Shown in pieces: positions 1 through 12,086 of a stretch of 64,000 bases of DNA (positions within the stretch are counted from its first letter, which is position 1; every line of letters starts with the position of its first letter). The notes under the pieces were generated by a model. It saw only the letters and a list, made by a program, of their open reading frames with translations. It searched no databases and was not told the origin of the DNA. Origin of the DNA: Aedes albopictus (taxonomy: Eukaryota > Arthropoda > Insecta > Diptera > Culicidae); contig NC_085136.1 of the NCBI RefSeq assembly GCF_035046485.1, forward strand, positions 83,159,734 through 83,223,733, in the 5' to 3' direction. The position numbers and the translations under genes were made by a program.

Positions 1-70
1 TCCTGTTTAGTGGGAATTGATAATTTTCAAAAAAGAAAAAAATATGAGTTTTGCTATGAGAGTACTAGCG

Positions 71-402
71 CACGCTATGTCAAAAGGAAAGTATTATGAA
101 AATTAAATGTACCTCAAACTTTATTTGCTAGAAGCGTATTTTTTTACCTCTAGATTCAGAATATGTGCGGTTTAAAATATTTCATCTTGGGTTTTTTTCA
201 TATTGGATGAAATTGACATCAAAGTGACTTTTTTCGACATTTATATGGGAAAATAGGAAAAAAAATCCAAAATTCAAAAAACTGAAGGTGAAATATTTTA
301 AGCCGCACAGACTTTGACACTAGAGGTTCAAATCTTCGATCCTAGCGAAAAACATTTGGGGTACTTTCACTTTTCATAATACTTCCCTTTGGACATAGCG
401 TG
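71..402. mobile_element. MITE, CACGCTATGTC family
   Basis: Inverted-repeat element that begins CACGCTATGTC and ends with its complement GACATAGCGTG, with roughly 100 bp arms (GGAAAGTATTATG on the left, CATAATACTTCC on the right; the inner arms share AAATATTTCA). It has no coding capacity. The same termini bound the element at 30017-30360. No clean target duplication is seen at this copy. The preceding 70 bases and the AT-rich stretch 403-680 show nothing I recognise. Confidence 0.6.
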
Positions 403-682
403 ATAACGATGAATTCCTTAGCGGAATTTTTCTCAAATTTGGAAAATATCTGGAGATTGTCAAAAAAGGTTTTCTATTCATAAAAAAATTTTAGCTGAAT
501 GTGTACAGAAATTCTCAAACCTTGAAAAACAAAACTTTGACATTTCGAAATTTGTTAGACTGTTTTTAGATATTTCAGGAAAAAATCGATATTTTGGGCT
601 TATTTCTAATCCCATTTTTAAAGAACTCATTTGGAAACTCGTGAATAATTTTCGATGGGAACTGATGCGTAGAATATAGGTA

Positions 683-1259
683 CAGCTGTGTTCATAAAAA
701 TAGCAGTGAAAGCCGTTTTCCATACAAAATAGCCAACTTTGACGTGCTGTAACTTTGTTCTCCTATGAGTGATTGAGCTGAAAATTTGACAGCGAACTAC
801 AAAAATGGTGTATATTGTTGTAGCAAAATCTGAGAATTTTCGAACAACGTGGCAAAAAATTAAACACTATGTGAAATTGATCAAAATAATAGCAGTGTAG
901 ATAAATTGAAATGTAACTTTGCCTTGAAGAGGCAAGAAATATTTCCACACGCTATTCAAACAGTTTCCACCTTAGTTATAAAATAATCAACAAGGTCGAG
1001 AATTTTAAAAATATTTACAAAATAAAAAAATCACGACAAACACTGCTAGGTATTATTTTGATCAATTTCACATTGTGTTTAACTTTTTTTCACATGCTCC
1101 GAAAATTCACAGATTTTGCTATAACAATATTCACCATATTTGTAGTTCGCTGTCAAATTTTCAGCTTAATCGGTCATAGGAGAACAAAGTTGCATAAAGT
1201 CAAAGTTGGCCCTTTTGTATGGAAAACGGCTTTCACTGCTATTTTTATGAACACAGCTG
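683..1259. mobile_element. Long-inverted-repeat MITE with TA duplication
   Basis: A 577 bp element flanked by TA (681-682 and 1260-1261). It starts CAGCTGTGTTCATAAAAATA and ends with the complement, and homology between the arms runs about 200 bp inward with substitutions. TA duplication and a CAG start fit a non-autonomous Tc1/mariner-group element. The ORFs inside are only the two arms read on opposite strands. The arms could fold into a long hairpin transcript. Confidence 0.75.
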
Positions 1260-1261
1260 TA

Positions 1262-1339
1262 CTGCCGTGAATCGCATATCAGTCCCATCTTTGCTGGATT
1301 TCCTATGCAAATGGGACAGATATGCGATTCACGGCAGTG
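1262..1339. mobile_element. Tiny hairpin element, CTGCCGT family
   Basis: A near-perfect palindrome of about 78 bp whose arms begin CTGCCGTGAATCGCATAT and contain GTCCCAT. It abuts the preceding MITE and shares its TA. Relatives are at 25298-25377, 44011-44089 and 18812-19160. They keep CTGCCGT and GTCCCAT but differ in the arm bases between. Confidence 0.65.
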
Positions 1340-1341
1340 TA

Positions 1342-2984
1342 CATCCTTTCAAAAAAAGTAAATTGTCCAATTTTAATCGAATTTCTCTAGGATTTAAAAT
1401 GAATATAGAACAGCCGGTTTTGAGTAGCATTCAGACCATTGGATTAACCCATTGTAACGCAAAATAAAAATCACATGCGCAAGAAATGGGCTAAACATTA
1501 TTTCAGTATAAGAAATGTTCTTTTTGCTTTCGACATTCAAGATTTCAGTCGTCAATACCTAAACCCTGCGGAACTCCAAAAAGTACATAAAGCCACTTTT
1601 CAGCTTTACATTAGGAATTTAAGTTAAAAACTCTTCTATAATGTTCATATGTTTGTCCTAAAAAAATTGTGCAAGAAGCTTTCCATGTTTTCCATTGGTA
1701 ACACCAGGAATTCCTTCAATATACATTGAAAGATTTCATAAAAAATCTAGAGAATCCTGTCTTTTGGTTTTCAACTTGCAATTTTGCTTCCGTTTTATTG
1801 TCATGAAGTGCAAAGAATCTAGGTATTTATTTATAAATCAATCCAGCAATTCTACAAGTCGTTACACAGAAACACTTCAAGAGTTCTTCCCAGTATGTCA
1901 TCATCAATTAATAACTCCATAAAAAATCCACCAGAAACTCTTCCGAGATGACTAAATTTTAATTATTCCAAAAAAAATTAAAATGCCGCTAGACCAGATT
2001 GTAAATATGATGATTTGGTGATTGCAGGAAACGTTTCTATGAACTCATTCTGAAATTTCTAGAATACTCCTGCAAAGCAATAATTTCAGGAAGTTCATCA
2101 CAAGCTAATTAGGAAATTATTTTAAAAGTTTGAATAAAAACATTAAATGAAACTTGTCGCAAAGCTCAGCCAGATATTTTGGGAAAAATTCTAACTACTA
2201 CAGAAAAAAAATTGGATAGAATCTCTAAAATTATGTCACTAATTTTTCCATGGTCTCAGTCAGAACAGAAAATCCCTTTCAAAGTTCGCCAACATACAAA
2301 ATACCATAGACAAGAATTCTCTGATTAACTCCAGAATTCCAGGGGTTTTCAGCTAACATAAATGTCCTTAGTTTTCCTGGCAGTAGACAGACGAAACTCT
2401 GCAAACTACGTGATTCCTCGATTCTACTCGAACTATTTTTCTCGACAAAAAGCTTTGTGAGATATTCTGAAGTAAATCATTGAAAGAATTTCCTACGGAA
2501 TTTGTACTCTCATACTCTTCTAGTTAAAATAACAGTTTTTTTTTTGTAAATGATTTTTATGATTTAAAATGTGACAGTAGATCTGCCTCAGAGGCACGTT
2601 CATCTTCATTTAGGAAATTTGTACCATGTAACAAGGTAAAAATTTTCTAAGAAGATGTTGGAGAAGTATGTTATTGCTTTTATGATAAAAATGTTCAAAA
2701 TTCAACTACCAAAAATTATTTTTGCGATACTTTTTTTTCACGTTTTTAAGTCGTTCTAAGCTTCATTTTTCAAAATTATGATTTGAAATATGTTTTGCCT
2801 AAATTTAGGGTCTAATTGTTGTCTCGAGCATCCGGACATTAAAAACCTGTTACCGTATAATTCCTATCAAACAAGAAATCACTCGTAATTCAGAATCCAA
2901 TGCTCATCTGCATCATTTGGATTTTGAAATTCCTGCGTGAAGCTTCTGAAACTGTGTGAGAATCTGGATTTCAAGTGAGTCAAG
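1342..2984. other. AT-rich unassigned DNA with GAATTCC-type words
   Basis: No gene is supported. The first part (to about 2530) contains degenerate words such as GGAATTCC, AGAATTTC and TCCAGAA, typical of the dispersed repeat seen better at 14500-15870 and 50560-51760. Around 2545-2830 is plain AT-rich sequence with no recognised repeat boundary. Confidence 0.4.
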
Positions 2985-3148
2985 TGCTAAATCTAGGTTT
3001 GAGTTTACATTTTGGAGCAGTTACACATCCTATTGAAAATTCCCGATCATAAACAAAATTCCCGACTTATTCCCGCATATTTCCCGATGGATTTCAATTC
3101 CCGACTTTTTCCCGCATTTCCCGAATTTCCCGAGTCTGTGGCCACCCT
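2985..3148. repeat. TTCCCG-iterated transposon end
   Basis: The word TTCCCG recurs at least eight times at irregular spacing and the stretch stops at GTGGCCACCCTG. That end (CAGGGTGGCCAC on the minus strand) looks like a hAT-type terminus with subterminal repeats. The opposite terminus was not found, so the element is probably truncated. Confidence 0.4.
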
Positions 3149-3185
3149 GTTCCTAAAAGAGAAAATATAATTAGAATAGATACAA

Positions 3186-3454
3186 CTACTTATCTGCAAC
3201 TGGAATCCAACTCATCTTATCCTCAAATCCATCGAAGTCCTTTAGAACCGTCCAAACAGGCCAAATTACTGCATTCTCTTCAAAATCAAGTCGTTCCGTC
3301 CATCATTTTTCGAGCGGGTAGTCGTCAATGTTGTTGATTGGCTCCACGTCCGTAAATGTCCGTTCTTACCTAAATAAATAAAAAAAATCAAATGCATTAG
3401 CACATACCTCGGTAAATTCAATAGTTTGGTCGTACTTTTCGTTGATCTGGCACG
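3186..3454 (-). pseudogene. Broken coding fragment, family unknown
   Basis: On the minus strand two open stretches look protein-like. The first (3454 to 3408) reads CQINEKYDQTIEFTE and ends GAG followed by GTATGTG. The second (about 3360 to 3186) contains FTDVEPINNIDDYPLEK, a TGA at 3302-3304, then TERLDFEENAVIWPVW and a terminal TAG at 3186-3188. If a splice joins them, the intron would be only about 38 bp, short for a mosquito, and the joined frame still holds stops. I do not recognise the family. A decayed gene piece or captured exon is the likeliest reading. Confidence 0.35.
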
Positions 3455-4130
3455 TTAAAATACAGTTTTTTCCACAAATTACTAAAGAAATAGTCCACAT
3501 CTAAAACCATAAACAAACTTCTGCTGCAGCTCACTCGATTTGACGTTTCTGTGGTTCATTGCGAGTGATCAATGAACATGTTCAGGGTTCATGAGGTGAA
3601 TGATGTTGTTCATTTCTCATATGTTTCAGTGAGTCGAGCGTTGAGTTTGACGTGAGAAACATGAGAGAAGTGGTCTTTAGAGAAACCGATTCTACATACG
3701 TTGTATGTCGGAAGGTGTTTTGCTATGAAAATGCTCTCTTCCTAGCCAATAGTTTTGGCGTTGAAGACGATGCAGGATCATAGACAGTTTAGGTGCTTAT
3801 GTAATTACGTTTGTACTTCAGAGAGGGTCTATGTCAGGGGATAGCCTTGATGTTCGATCTGAAGACAAACAGTGAGGCAAATTCAGAATGAAGTGGGTTA
3901 TTCATCGTTAGGTATGAAGTAGCTTCATTACTGGGTTAGCCGGTTTCGTTACGTTTTTGCAGTCAGTATGATGCAGTTGGCTTGAATCAATATCAACGAT
4001 GTTGAGGTAAATGCCGTTACGTTTAAGCATGACTGAATATGGGAATTGATAACTCCGATGAACCATAGAACCGTACTATTGCTGTGATATATTAGAGATT
4101 TCGTTCATTGTAAATATTCGCTTAAATTTA
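3455..4130. other. Unassigned DNA
   Basis: Moderately AT-rich sequence without convincing open frames, inverted termini or known repeat words. GTTCAT and ATGAAC words recur between 3550 and 3680 but do not form a clear repeat. Confidence 0.3.
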
Positions 4131-4385
4131 TTTACCTATTTATTTATTTGTACAGATTTATTTATTTACATATTATTTATTTATATATCAGTTTATTTAT
4201 TTATTGAGTTGTTGAGTAGTTTATTAGTTATTTATTTAGCTTTTTTTGGCATATTTATTTTTGATTCGTGTTTATTTATTTATTTCTATAGTTATTTGTT
4301 TATTTATTTATATATTTGTATATTTATTTATTTGTTTGTTTATATATTTATTTTTCATATTTCATATACATATTTATTTATTGCG
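4131..4385. repeat. TTTA-rich microsatellite tract
   Basis: About 250 bp dominated by TTTA and TTTATT units interrupted by variants. The hydrophobic ORFs here (runs of Y, L, F, I) are simple-sequence artefacts. Confidence 0.85.
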
Positions 4386-4500
4386 CATTTTTTGCAATGT
4401 TATTTTTGTGGAGATATTTGTGTAAAGGTTTGAGTATTTTATTTACAATGTATGATAGTCTCATTTTTATTAATTTCTGTGATATAGTAAGGCTTGCCCT

Positions 4501-4540
4501 TACGAAAATTTGGTTGTACTCCCACAACCAAATTTTCGTA
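4501..4540. repeat. Short perfect palindrome
   Basis: TACGAAAATTTGGTTGT, then a 6-base spacer, then the exact complement. It lies 16 bp before the next element and could be a hairpin or a tiny element. Confidence 0.7.
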
Positions 4541-4556
4541 AAACAAGTCCGATGTT

Positions 4557-5912
4557 ATCCCGCATAATCACAAACTGTAAATGCAACGTTTCTCATACTG
4601 TAGATGACCATTAGCAATTGTCATTTAACCATTTCTCAAACTATTGGCGATAACAGTAAGCTAACCATTCTAGGTACAGATTTGCCAGTTTGACAAATGG
4701 TTATCCGCCAATTTACAGTATGTGGAATAGGCGGTTAAGATTGGTTACCATAAAAAATCGCTCGTTTTCCCGAACAAATTTATCGCATTACAGTAAAGAA
4801 TACGGTCAATATATTATCCAGTTTTTCAGACAATTCACTGCATAGAAAATGGTTAGAGAGCAGTTTAACAATAAATCTGGAAGAAAAACGAACACTGTAT
4901 GTGTTATTATTGATTTATGGTTTTCCATGGTTTTTTAAGCTTTTGATATATAGGTCTTGTGCATTCGAACCGTTTAAAAAAAAGCAGTTGTGAGTTTACC
5001 GGATTTTTTTATTCAATTTATATTCATCTTTATATTTGTGGATGAAAAAGATGGTTTACGCGGTTTACCTTTCTCGTTAGACCTCCTCGCATCATATCGA
5101 GCAGCGCAACCTGCATTGAAGGAGAAGCATCTCGGGCCATTCCGAGGGCTGCTGAAATTCCTCGACTCGTGAGGTTACCCATCGTATGCCCGGTAGCGGC
5201 GATTAAAACTTCCTGCGGCGGGAGCGGATTTCTAATCGCAAGATCCTGTTGGTACGTCTGCAGAGGTCTGCAGCACATTTTGCGTTTTGTTTTCCAGCCG
5301 ATGTGTGGCATTTTCCTTCGAGGACGTAAGCTGCAACGGAGTTCCAGAGTATTTCAATTAGACGAACATCAACAGTTCCAAAACTAACTTACCTTGTGAT
5401 CCAGTTTTTCGCTCCGGCAAATCTTCACTGCTTTCACGAAGATTCCTTCTAATTCGGAGCTGACTAGGCCGGATTTTGAAGGTTATTTTAACATTAAATT
5501 GGTCGCCTGCTGCTGCTTGATAAGAAAGAAGTGCGGTTTGTTGTCAATTATGCCACTCACTACTACTAATGAGCGCTACAATTTGCCAAACTGTTGAGCA
5601 ATTGCTGTGCACAGTGAAACATACAGGTGTGAGTGTTTTGCTCAAATATGAAAGCTAACCATATGTTATGAGGTGAGTTTATGTTGCTACAATTTAAAGC
5701 GACTTTTATCCCCATATTATTTAACAGTACATGTATACTATGCCATACTGTTACTGTTTGATATACTTGATTCAATTTAGTATTTATGGTACGAAATTTT
5801 CGGATTAATATGTTTCAACATGAACTCGCCTATTTGACATAGAGTAACATCACCAGTTGGAGGGAATTTACTGTTTGGAAGGCATGGCAAACTGTATTTT
5901 ATTATGCGGGAT
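4557..5912. mobile_element. DNA-transposon-like element, ATCCCGCATAAT ends
   Basis: About 1.36 kb bounded by ATCCCGCATAAT and its complement ATTATGCGGGAT, with further weak similarity inward (AAACTGTA near both ends). The interior holds a minus-strand exon-like segment. No target duplication is clear. It may be a degraded autonomous element or one that has picked up host exons. Confidence 0.5.
5069..5510 (-). pseudogene. Two exon-like segments with a 62-bp intron
   Basis: On the minus strand an open segment (about 5510 to 5393) ends CACAAG at a strong donor GTAAGTTAG. It is followed by a 62 bp candidate intron (5392 to 5331) ending GTTGCAG, a typical mosquito intron size, and then an open segment (5330 to 5069) ending AAG before GTAAAC. 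More than one frame stays open: exon b alone gives an open frame containing LPPQEVLIAATG, while a phase-0 join gives a different peptide that soon stops. I cannot choose the frame or name the family. It lies inside an inverted-repeat element, so it may be a transposase remnant or a captured host exon pair. Confidence 0.35.
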
Positions 5913-7554
5913 GTAGCGGTATTCGAAATAATAAAAATGAATCAGCACGTTTGTGCAATTAAAAATCAATTTAATAAAAGTTTATCTGTTCAGAACGAAC
6001 AGTAGGATAAATGAATCCTCTTGCATGCAAGATGAATCCATACAACTTATAAATAAATCCTGCATGAAAGTTCACTCAATTTAATGCCGGTTCACTCACT
6101 TGGCGCGCAGATTAAAAGTTATCTCACAGAGCATGCGTTCGGGTCCGTTGGTTTGAGTCAATCTCCCAACTGGATCCCTTGTCGTTATTTAAGTAAAGAA
6201 TAAGAAATTGAATAATGAGCTAAGGGACCAGAATGGGTTAGCTAGATATGAAAGGTTTAAGAGGGAAAGGAACAATATGACTGATCGGCTCGAAAGGTGA
6301 TCGGGGCTCGTCTTTTGATAAGATCGGACTCCGATTTCCGGAACGAAGGCCAAAACTAGAATCGCGACCTATCTGAGGAATTTCAAGTTTAGACTCGGCC
6401 ACTTTAATCTGACCCGTGGAAGAGGCAGGACTGGGAAGATTTCTTGTATAGTTTCGCGGTGTGAATTTTGAGGTTTGAAAAAACGTGAAAGTGTCTTATA
6501 TGTTCAGTGTAATTTAATGTTAGATTTCCTCTCCGTTTAGGTAGTGCTATTAAGCTAGAAAAAGCAAGTGCGGTACTGTGCGTGATTTCGGTTAAGGAAA
6601 TAAAAAGGTAAAAAGTGATCGCTTTAGAATATGCGACAAAACGCTCACACTGTGGTGTAGCCGTCCAACGGCTTTTTTGTTACAGTTTTTTTTCTTTGTG
6701 CACACCGCCTCACCTCCCGCTCGGCACACCGCGCCCATCAAGTCGAATACCCCTATTCTGACCCCACGTGCCAGCATTAAAGGTTCCCAACGTCCGGCCG
6801 GAGTTGGAAGGGAGTTGCAACCGCCAACACTGCACTCCGGAAGAGCCCGATTCCCGCCAACTGGGAATAATTCACTTGCCACCCACCAAAATTGGCAAGC
6901 TAGCTGCGTTAAGTCATTTCCACGACGCGCCATTGTTCACTGTGGTGAACCAGCACCGGCGCGGCGACGCGACGCGAGAGGCAGAGAGAAGTAACAAACC
7001 GTGAGTAAGCTCCTGCGGGAGAGGTACAAATGTTTTTTGAGCGTGCTTAAAGCGTAAAGAAGGTAGAGAAAGCTTCAGAGTTTTTATAGCAAGAAATCCG
7101 CACAGTTAGGTAGTTAGAAGGGAGAGGAAGGAAGGAAGAGAGTGAGAGAAATGATTAGGGTACCCGAATAAAAAATGAATGTTTAGTGGAATAGATGTAG
7201 TTTGAATAAAAGTTTTCGTGTTTTCTTAAATGTTGTGTAATTAGTGAGCTAGAACTTCCGTCTGATGATTGCACTGGTGTAGAAGGTATTTTCACGTTTC
7301 GTTCGTTCCGTTTTGCTGTAGTTTTGGTTGATGTACTCCAAGTGTGGACTGCTTGGGAATCTCAGTCCCCCATTCTTGTGTCTGAAGCGTTAAGGTTAGA
7401 GGGTTTGAGGAAGAACTTGGCCTGTGATGAAAACTGGTCGACCACGTGCTTTCGTTCTGGTAGGAATTCGAGCTCTGTATTGCTTTTCGGGTTGGTTAGG
7501 AGTTGCGTTCCGAGTACTGATTAAATCTGAGTATCTACTAATACGTTCGGTCTA
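5913..7554. other. Unassigned block with a GC-richer core
   Basis: No coding region is recognised. 6640-7010 is clearly more GC-rich than its surroundings and ends in a donor-like GTGAGTAAG near 7001, so a non-coding first exon or a retroelement leader are both possible. TTGGCGCGCAG at about 6099 resembles a primer-binding site but no LTR pair was found. The 105-113 aa ORFs here overlap on opposite strands and have no recognisable domain. Confidence 0.3.
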
Positions 7555-7599
7555 TTGACTATAATTGAACTCGCCCTGAGGCTTGAGTTTTGCCGGGCA

Positions 7600-8500
7600 A
7601 CTAAAACGACAAGTGGTCCTCTTAGGAGGTGGCGCTTAAGCCATTTGTTTAAACAATTTTCGAACGCTTTAGTAGATCTGAGACTTAGCCACTCGAGCCG
7701 GCTACAAAGTGTAGACCTGAAGCTATGGTCTCCGGAGTAGTGATGTTGATCTGGAATATCTCAAAACTATCATTACAGATTACAGTCTAAAGTTCATTGT
7801 GAGACTAACTACTGTTACTATCAAGAGCCAAACTTCAGGATAGCTTGGACGACCGTCAATGCCCCAAAGGTTCATAAAAATATATAGTAGACTTTTGGTT
7901 GGTCCAGTCACCGCTATTGATTATGAAACGTTACTCAGTATGTCAGACATAGCTGATGTTACGAGTATAGACCTGAAGCCCTGAACTCCAAGGTAGTTTG
8001 GCTGACCTGGAATATCCTTGTAGTGTCTTTGAATGACATCTGAGATTTGAACAGCTTCGCGGACCCCAGTAGATTATACAGTACTATTATATATGGTGAA
8101 AACACATAAAATTATTGTTGTAGATTTGAAGGACTTTATTATAGAACAGTTTGGACGACCCTAGATGTCCCAAAGGTTTATAATAAGCTCTTAGACTTCA
8201 GATTGATGCAGTAACTGCGATTGATTATGTAGCGTTTCTCAGTCAACAGATATGGATACTGCTGCGAGTGTAGAGCTGAAGTCCTGAACTCCAAGGTAGT
8301 TTGGCTGACCTGGAATATCCCTATAGCGTCTATAAATTACATTTTAAATGTCAAGAGCTTCGCGGATCCCAGTATATTATGCATTACTATTAGTTGTGGC
8401 GGAAATACATAAAATTATTCTTGTAGTTTTGAAGGACTTCACTACATGACAGTTTGGAACACCTAGAACATCCCAGAATATAAAACACCTTTTGATATTC
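7600..8500. repeat. Tandem repeat, about 303-bp period
   Basis: The phrase CTGAACTCCAAGGTAGTTTG occurs at 7981 and about 8284, and the following 200 bp match between copies (TTCGCGGA, CACATAAAATTATT, TTGAAGGACTT). A more diverged unit precedes them from about 7680 (GACCTGAAGC, CTGGAATATC). The array is therefore about three units, non-coding. Confidence 0.65.
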
Positions 8501-8789
8501 TTGATGAAGGCTAAATGGATACATATAAACGTAACCCACATCCAAGTTTAGCTTTTAGAACAACTGGTATGTCCATTATTTCTTTTTTTTTTTTTCAAAT
8601 TTCATGGTGTTCAGGATGTTCTAGGTTATCAATGAAGTCCCAAATACAAATATCCCAATTTTTCCCTAAAAAATAAAGAGGACTCAATTTGCAACAACTT
8701 TGCCGAAGACAGTATTCTGTTTTATCGAATGGGTGAATTTATACAGCCGTTTCTATGTTGGGGTCATATATGACCCCTCCGGCTCCAAA

Positions 8790-8957
8790 GGGAGCGCCCA
8801 TAAATTACGTCACGCAAAAATTGTCTATTTTCAACCCCCCCCCCTCCCCCCTATGTCACACTTTTTGTATGAGACCTTTGACATTTTTGTATGGGTTGTC
8901 ACACTTTACTGAACCCCCCTCCCCCCTAAAAGCGTGACGTAATTTATGGACGTTCCC
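8790..8957. mobile_element. C-rich hairpin element, TTACGTCACG arm type
   Basis: Arms GCCCATAAATTACGTCACGC and GCGTGACGTAATTTATGGAC enclose two CCCCC-rich blocks and the word TTTTTGTATG. AAAGGG stands on both sides and may be a short target duplication. Relatives at 33305-33455 and 45003-45165 have the same plan with different arm words. Confidence 0.65.
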
Positions 8958-9255
8958 AAAGGGTTAAGGATAATTGAAACTGTTTCCATCAATTTCATAT
9001 CCTGCGAAAAGCTAATACACTCCGCTCTGCTGGCACTCATAGGTGTAAGAAAAACGACCAAAGCACTCCAGATTACATAACCTACATATCTGCTCGTATG
9101 TGTCTGATCGACCTGTTGTACATCCAAGTGGAAAGTGACTTTATCCTCATTCCTTGCTTCATTCCGAAAGAATTGCCTTGTAACAGGCAGAGTTTGTTCC
9201 GAACATCGACCAACATATTCAATTTACTATATACCTCCTTATATGGGTAAGGCAT
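8958..9255 (-). pseudogene. 3' half of an unidentified ORF-bearing repeat
   Basis: This is the 3' part of the repeat found intact at about 46690-47335, here on the minus strand. It stops at GGCAT (9251-9255), where the LTR element begins, and resumes at 13978. It shares the conserved end (GGATAATTGAAACTGTTTCC on the + strand). With the premature stop in the other half, this copy is dead. Confidence 0.7.
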
Positions 9256-9485
9256 TGTCGAATCGTCCTTTGGGAGCTTTGTTCTCGTCGCTCTCGTGGC
9301 CGCGACATTCCACTCAATCGATGCTCCATCCGTTCAAGGTTCCCGTATATCCCCGCTCCTCCGATACTGTTGTTGTGTGCCTTGTTGTTGTTTTTTCTGT
9401 TCCTCCCTCTTTTGACAGTTCGATTCCGCATCCCCACACTGAACCAAATACTTCTTATTTATATTTTATTGCACATAACTCTACA
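9256..9485 (-). repeat. 3' LTR of the non-autonomous element
   Basis: A 230 bp copy. In element orientation it begins TGTAGAG, has AATAAAA near its start and ends CGACA. It is preceded, in element sense, by the purine tract at 9486-9500. Confidence 0.88.
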
Positions 9486-9500
9486 TCTCTCTCCTTCTCC

Positions 9501-10070
9501 AGAAAAAAAAACAGAATGAGTCAGGATCATGGTTAGAATGTTCAATTCCTGAAAACCCACTTGATACATGCAAAACAGAAGCATGATTCTCTCGTCTAAC
9601 ATATTTTCATCTTATCCACAGTGACAACTTAAATAGATTACCTTTTGAATATCTACAACCAGCTAGCATTTAGCATCAATTATCATTTCCATGAGGGCAA
9701 TATCTCAGGCCATTCCTGCCGTTTCCAAACAGCAGCCAACATTCCCCTTCCCTTCTCATCATTGTAGTAAGCACCTCATACTTGCAAACACCAACCATAA
9801 AGTCGAGGAACCCTTCTCTGCAGAAAAATAAACCTGAAACTATCAGCATAGATCAGCACTCCACCTTTCAAGCGCTGAAACACCTCGTTATGACTACGTC
9901 AAACAGCAAGTAGCCGAATCAGCAGAGTCCCGGAAATGCATTATTTGCTTGTCAATCATTCTCGAGCAACCATAAGTTACCCTTTCTATAAAAAAAAACC
10001 TGTCTTGCTCTCAGTCCACTGTAACCAATTTCGGAGTTCCAACACCATACCTAAAACCACTAAAACTTAT
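9501..10070. other. LTR-element interior, pyrimidine-rich
   Basis: Non-coding, C/T-rich on the + strand, and no retroviral motif in six frames. It ends at the hAT MITE target duplication. Confidence 0.5.
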
Positions 10071-10078
10071 GTTTCTTC

Positions 10079-10600
10079 TAGAGATGGGCAAAACAGTTCT
10101 TTTAAGGGAATCGTTTTCCATTGAACAGTTTTTTTTAGAAAGAACTAGTTCTCGTGAACCGTTCTTTGGTTCAGTAGTTTTTATCTTTGATTTGTAAATC
10201 TAATATTGAACTACTTCTAAGGTACCTTACCAAAATGTTACAGACATACTCTCGTCAAGTTATTTTACGTGATATTTACAAAATTAGAGGAACATTTGAA
10301 TGTTTGCAAATTATTTCTCAATTGCCCTTCTCGGATTAGCTGCCGAGCTGTCATCGGAGAATTAATTTGCGTGTTGGTTTGGTAGAGCATTATTGATAAC
10401 ATTCACTCTCTCAGAAAAGAAACAGCATCTTTGAAAAATATTAATGAACGGTTCTGAGGGAGTCCCTCAGAGGGACATTCAGTTTTCTTGTTTTTGAGAG
10501 AACGGAGAACTATCGTTCTTTCCAAACGAACGACAGTTTATTCATTCATTCCAAAGAACTAGTTCTTTTGAACCATTCGCGAACAGTTCGCCCATCTCTA
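10079..10600. mobile_element. hAT-type MITE
   Basis: A 522 bp element with termini TAGAGATGGGC and GCCCATCTCTA and the exact 8 bp duplication GTTTCTTC (10071-10078 and 10601-10608). Subterminal GAACNGTTC and GAACTAGTTC words recur near both ends, as expected of transposase-binding repeats. It has no ORF. It sits inside the LTR element. Confidence 0.88.
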
Positions 10601-10608
10601 GTTTCTTC

Positions 10609-11111
10609 AAACTAAAGTCTGATTTCGAGCGTTTGAGAGTCTGTCATTAACCCTTCTCGTATGTTTTGAGTCTTATCTCCTTCACTAAATCAAATGATCA
10701 ACAAATCCTTCCTCAAACATATTGCGCACCAAAACAGTGAACTGCTTCGGGCTGTCAGTCTGAGCCTTACATTCCGGCCTCCGTCATGCTGGCATATGGA
10801 TCTCTTTCATCCTCCAACCTCAAACTGGGTTAGTTGAAATAGGGTTCAGATTTTTTTTTGCTTGAACCAATCGAATTGCATCGAAAAACATTTAATAAAT
10901 CACCATGTACATTCATCAATATAACAATTAGATACAATGCTCACAGTGATCAGCTTTGCTCGGACTTCACGAAGGCCTCTGCTTCAAACTTCACATAACA
11001 ACACTGTACTGTGGTGCCTCTTTTCTTGTTGACAGTCTCACTAATAATGATCACTTTAATCATACCCTTACCTATCTAAACCACCACATCTTTCCCTCAG
11101 CAGAAAATATT
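10609..11111. other. LTR-element interior, unassigned
   Basis: Between two MITEs inside the LTR element. No domain or repeat is recognised, and the short ORF spanning its end has no recognisable similarity. Confidence 0.35.
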
Positions 11112-11113
11112 TA

Positions 11114-12084
11114 CACACTTATTTTGTATTTAGGAGTTCGGTACTTTTTTCTACCGGGCTCAAACTGTAAACCATGGGATTGGCGAAAAATCAGTATTTA
11201 TATTGGAAAGAATACGAACTTCAGTAAAATTCTTCCAATTTTACTGAGTTCGGTAATTTTTGGTGCTATTTTTTCAGTAATAATCATGCTTTACCGAAAA
11301 AGAGAAAAAGTCAGTAGACACAAGCACCGACTTTTCGGTAATCATTGTGATTTTACTGAGTTTTCGCTAATATGAAACCAAAACAAACTGCTGCACAGGG
11401 AAGTAGCTGTCAAACAGAATCGTCATTGCATTTCTCAACAGCAGCAGAGCAGCTGCAGAAAAATGCCGTCGACTTCGCTCTTCACATAATTATTTCGACG
11501 GAATGCATCCTGAACGGACAGCAGGTTCGAGTTTTTTGTGACCCGCCAACTTCTAGGTAAGTAATGGATAAATTTGTGAAAGGGTGATTTACACTGGCAC
11601 TACCGAAACAGATCGGCAATAAAGCTTACAAAGCTTCTCCCGCTGGATTCTTCCAGCTTGAAATGGATAAGACGGGCTCCAGTCAGCACCAACGCCGGTA
11701 CATTCCCATGCCGTGTAATCACTACTCCGAATATGCTCTATTACTCAACCAAAAGTTGGCGGGGACGCATAAATGTTCGAACATTTTGTCCGTTTTATGA
11801 ATGGTAATCCGAATCAAATAAAAAACAGAATTGTAAAACTGGGGTGCGGCATGCGGGAAACAATCCAAGAAACTGAGTAACTCAGTAATCTAAAGTAAAT
11901 AATCAATGTACTGAAAGTCAGTAAAATATTTTTATAAAAAAAATACTGACTAACTCGGTAGTGTTTTGACAGATGACCAATTTACCAATTTACTGACTTT
12001 TCAGTATTGGAAATATTACCGATTAGTCAGCAATTCAAAAACCCAGTAAAATTTTACCGAACTCGGTAATCTAAACTAGCTGTG
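11114..12084. mobile_element. TA-flanked MITE rich in TTCGGTA/TACCGAA words (copy 1)
   Basis: About 971 bp, TA on both sides (11112-11113, 12085-12086), termini CACACTT and AGCTGTG. The outer 250 bp at each end is crowded with CGGTA/TACCG and CAGTAA/TTACTG words. A second copy is at 56155-57054. The middles (11390-11820 here) differ in detail. A CTAGGTAAGTA donor-like site lies near 11556, but no gene can be built. Confidence 0.65.
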
Positions 12085-12086
12085 TA

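Noticed and set aside
4209..4567. Hydrophobic membrane-protein-like ORFs
   Set aside because: They derive from the TTTA tract.
6592..7004. Gene in the GC-rich block
   Set aside because: Overlapping ORFs on both strands, no domain, no clear splice structure beyond one donor-like site.
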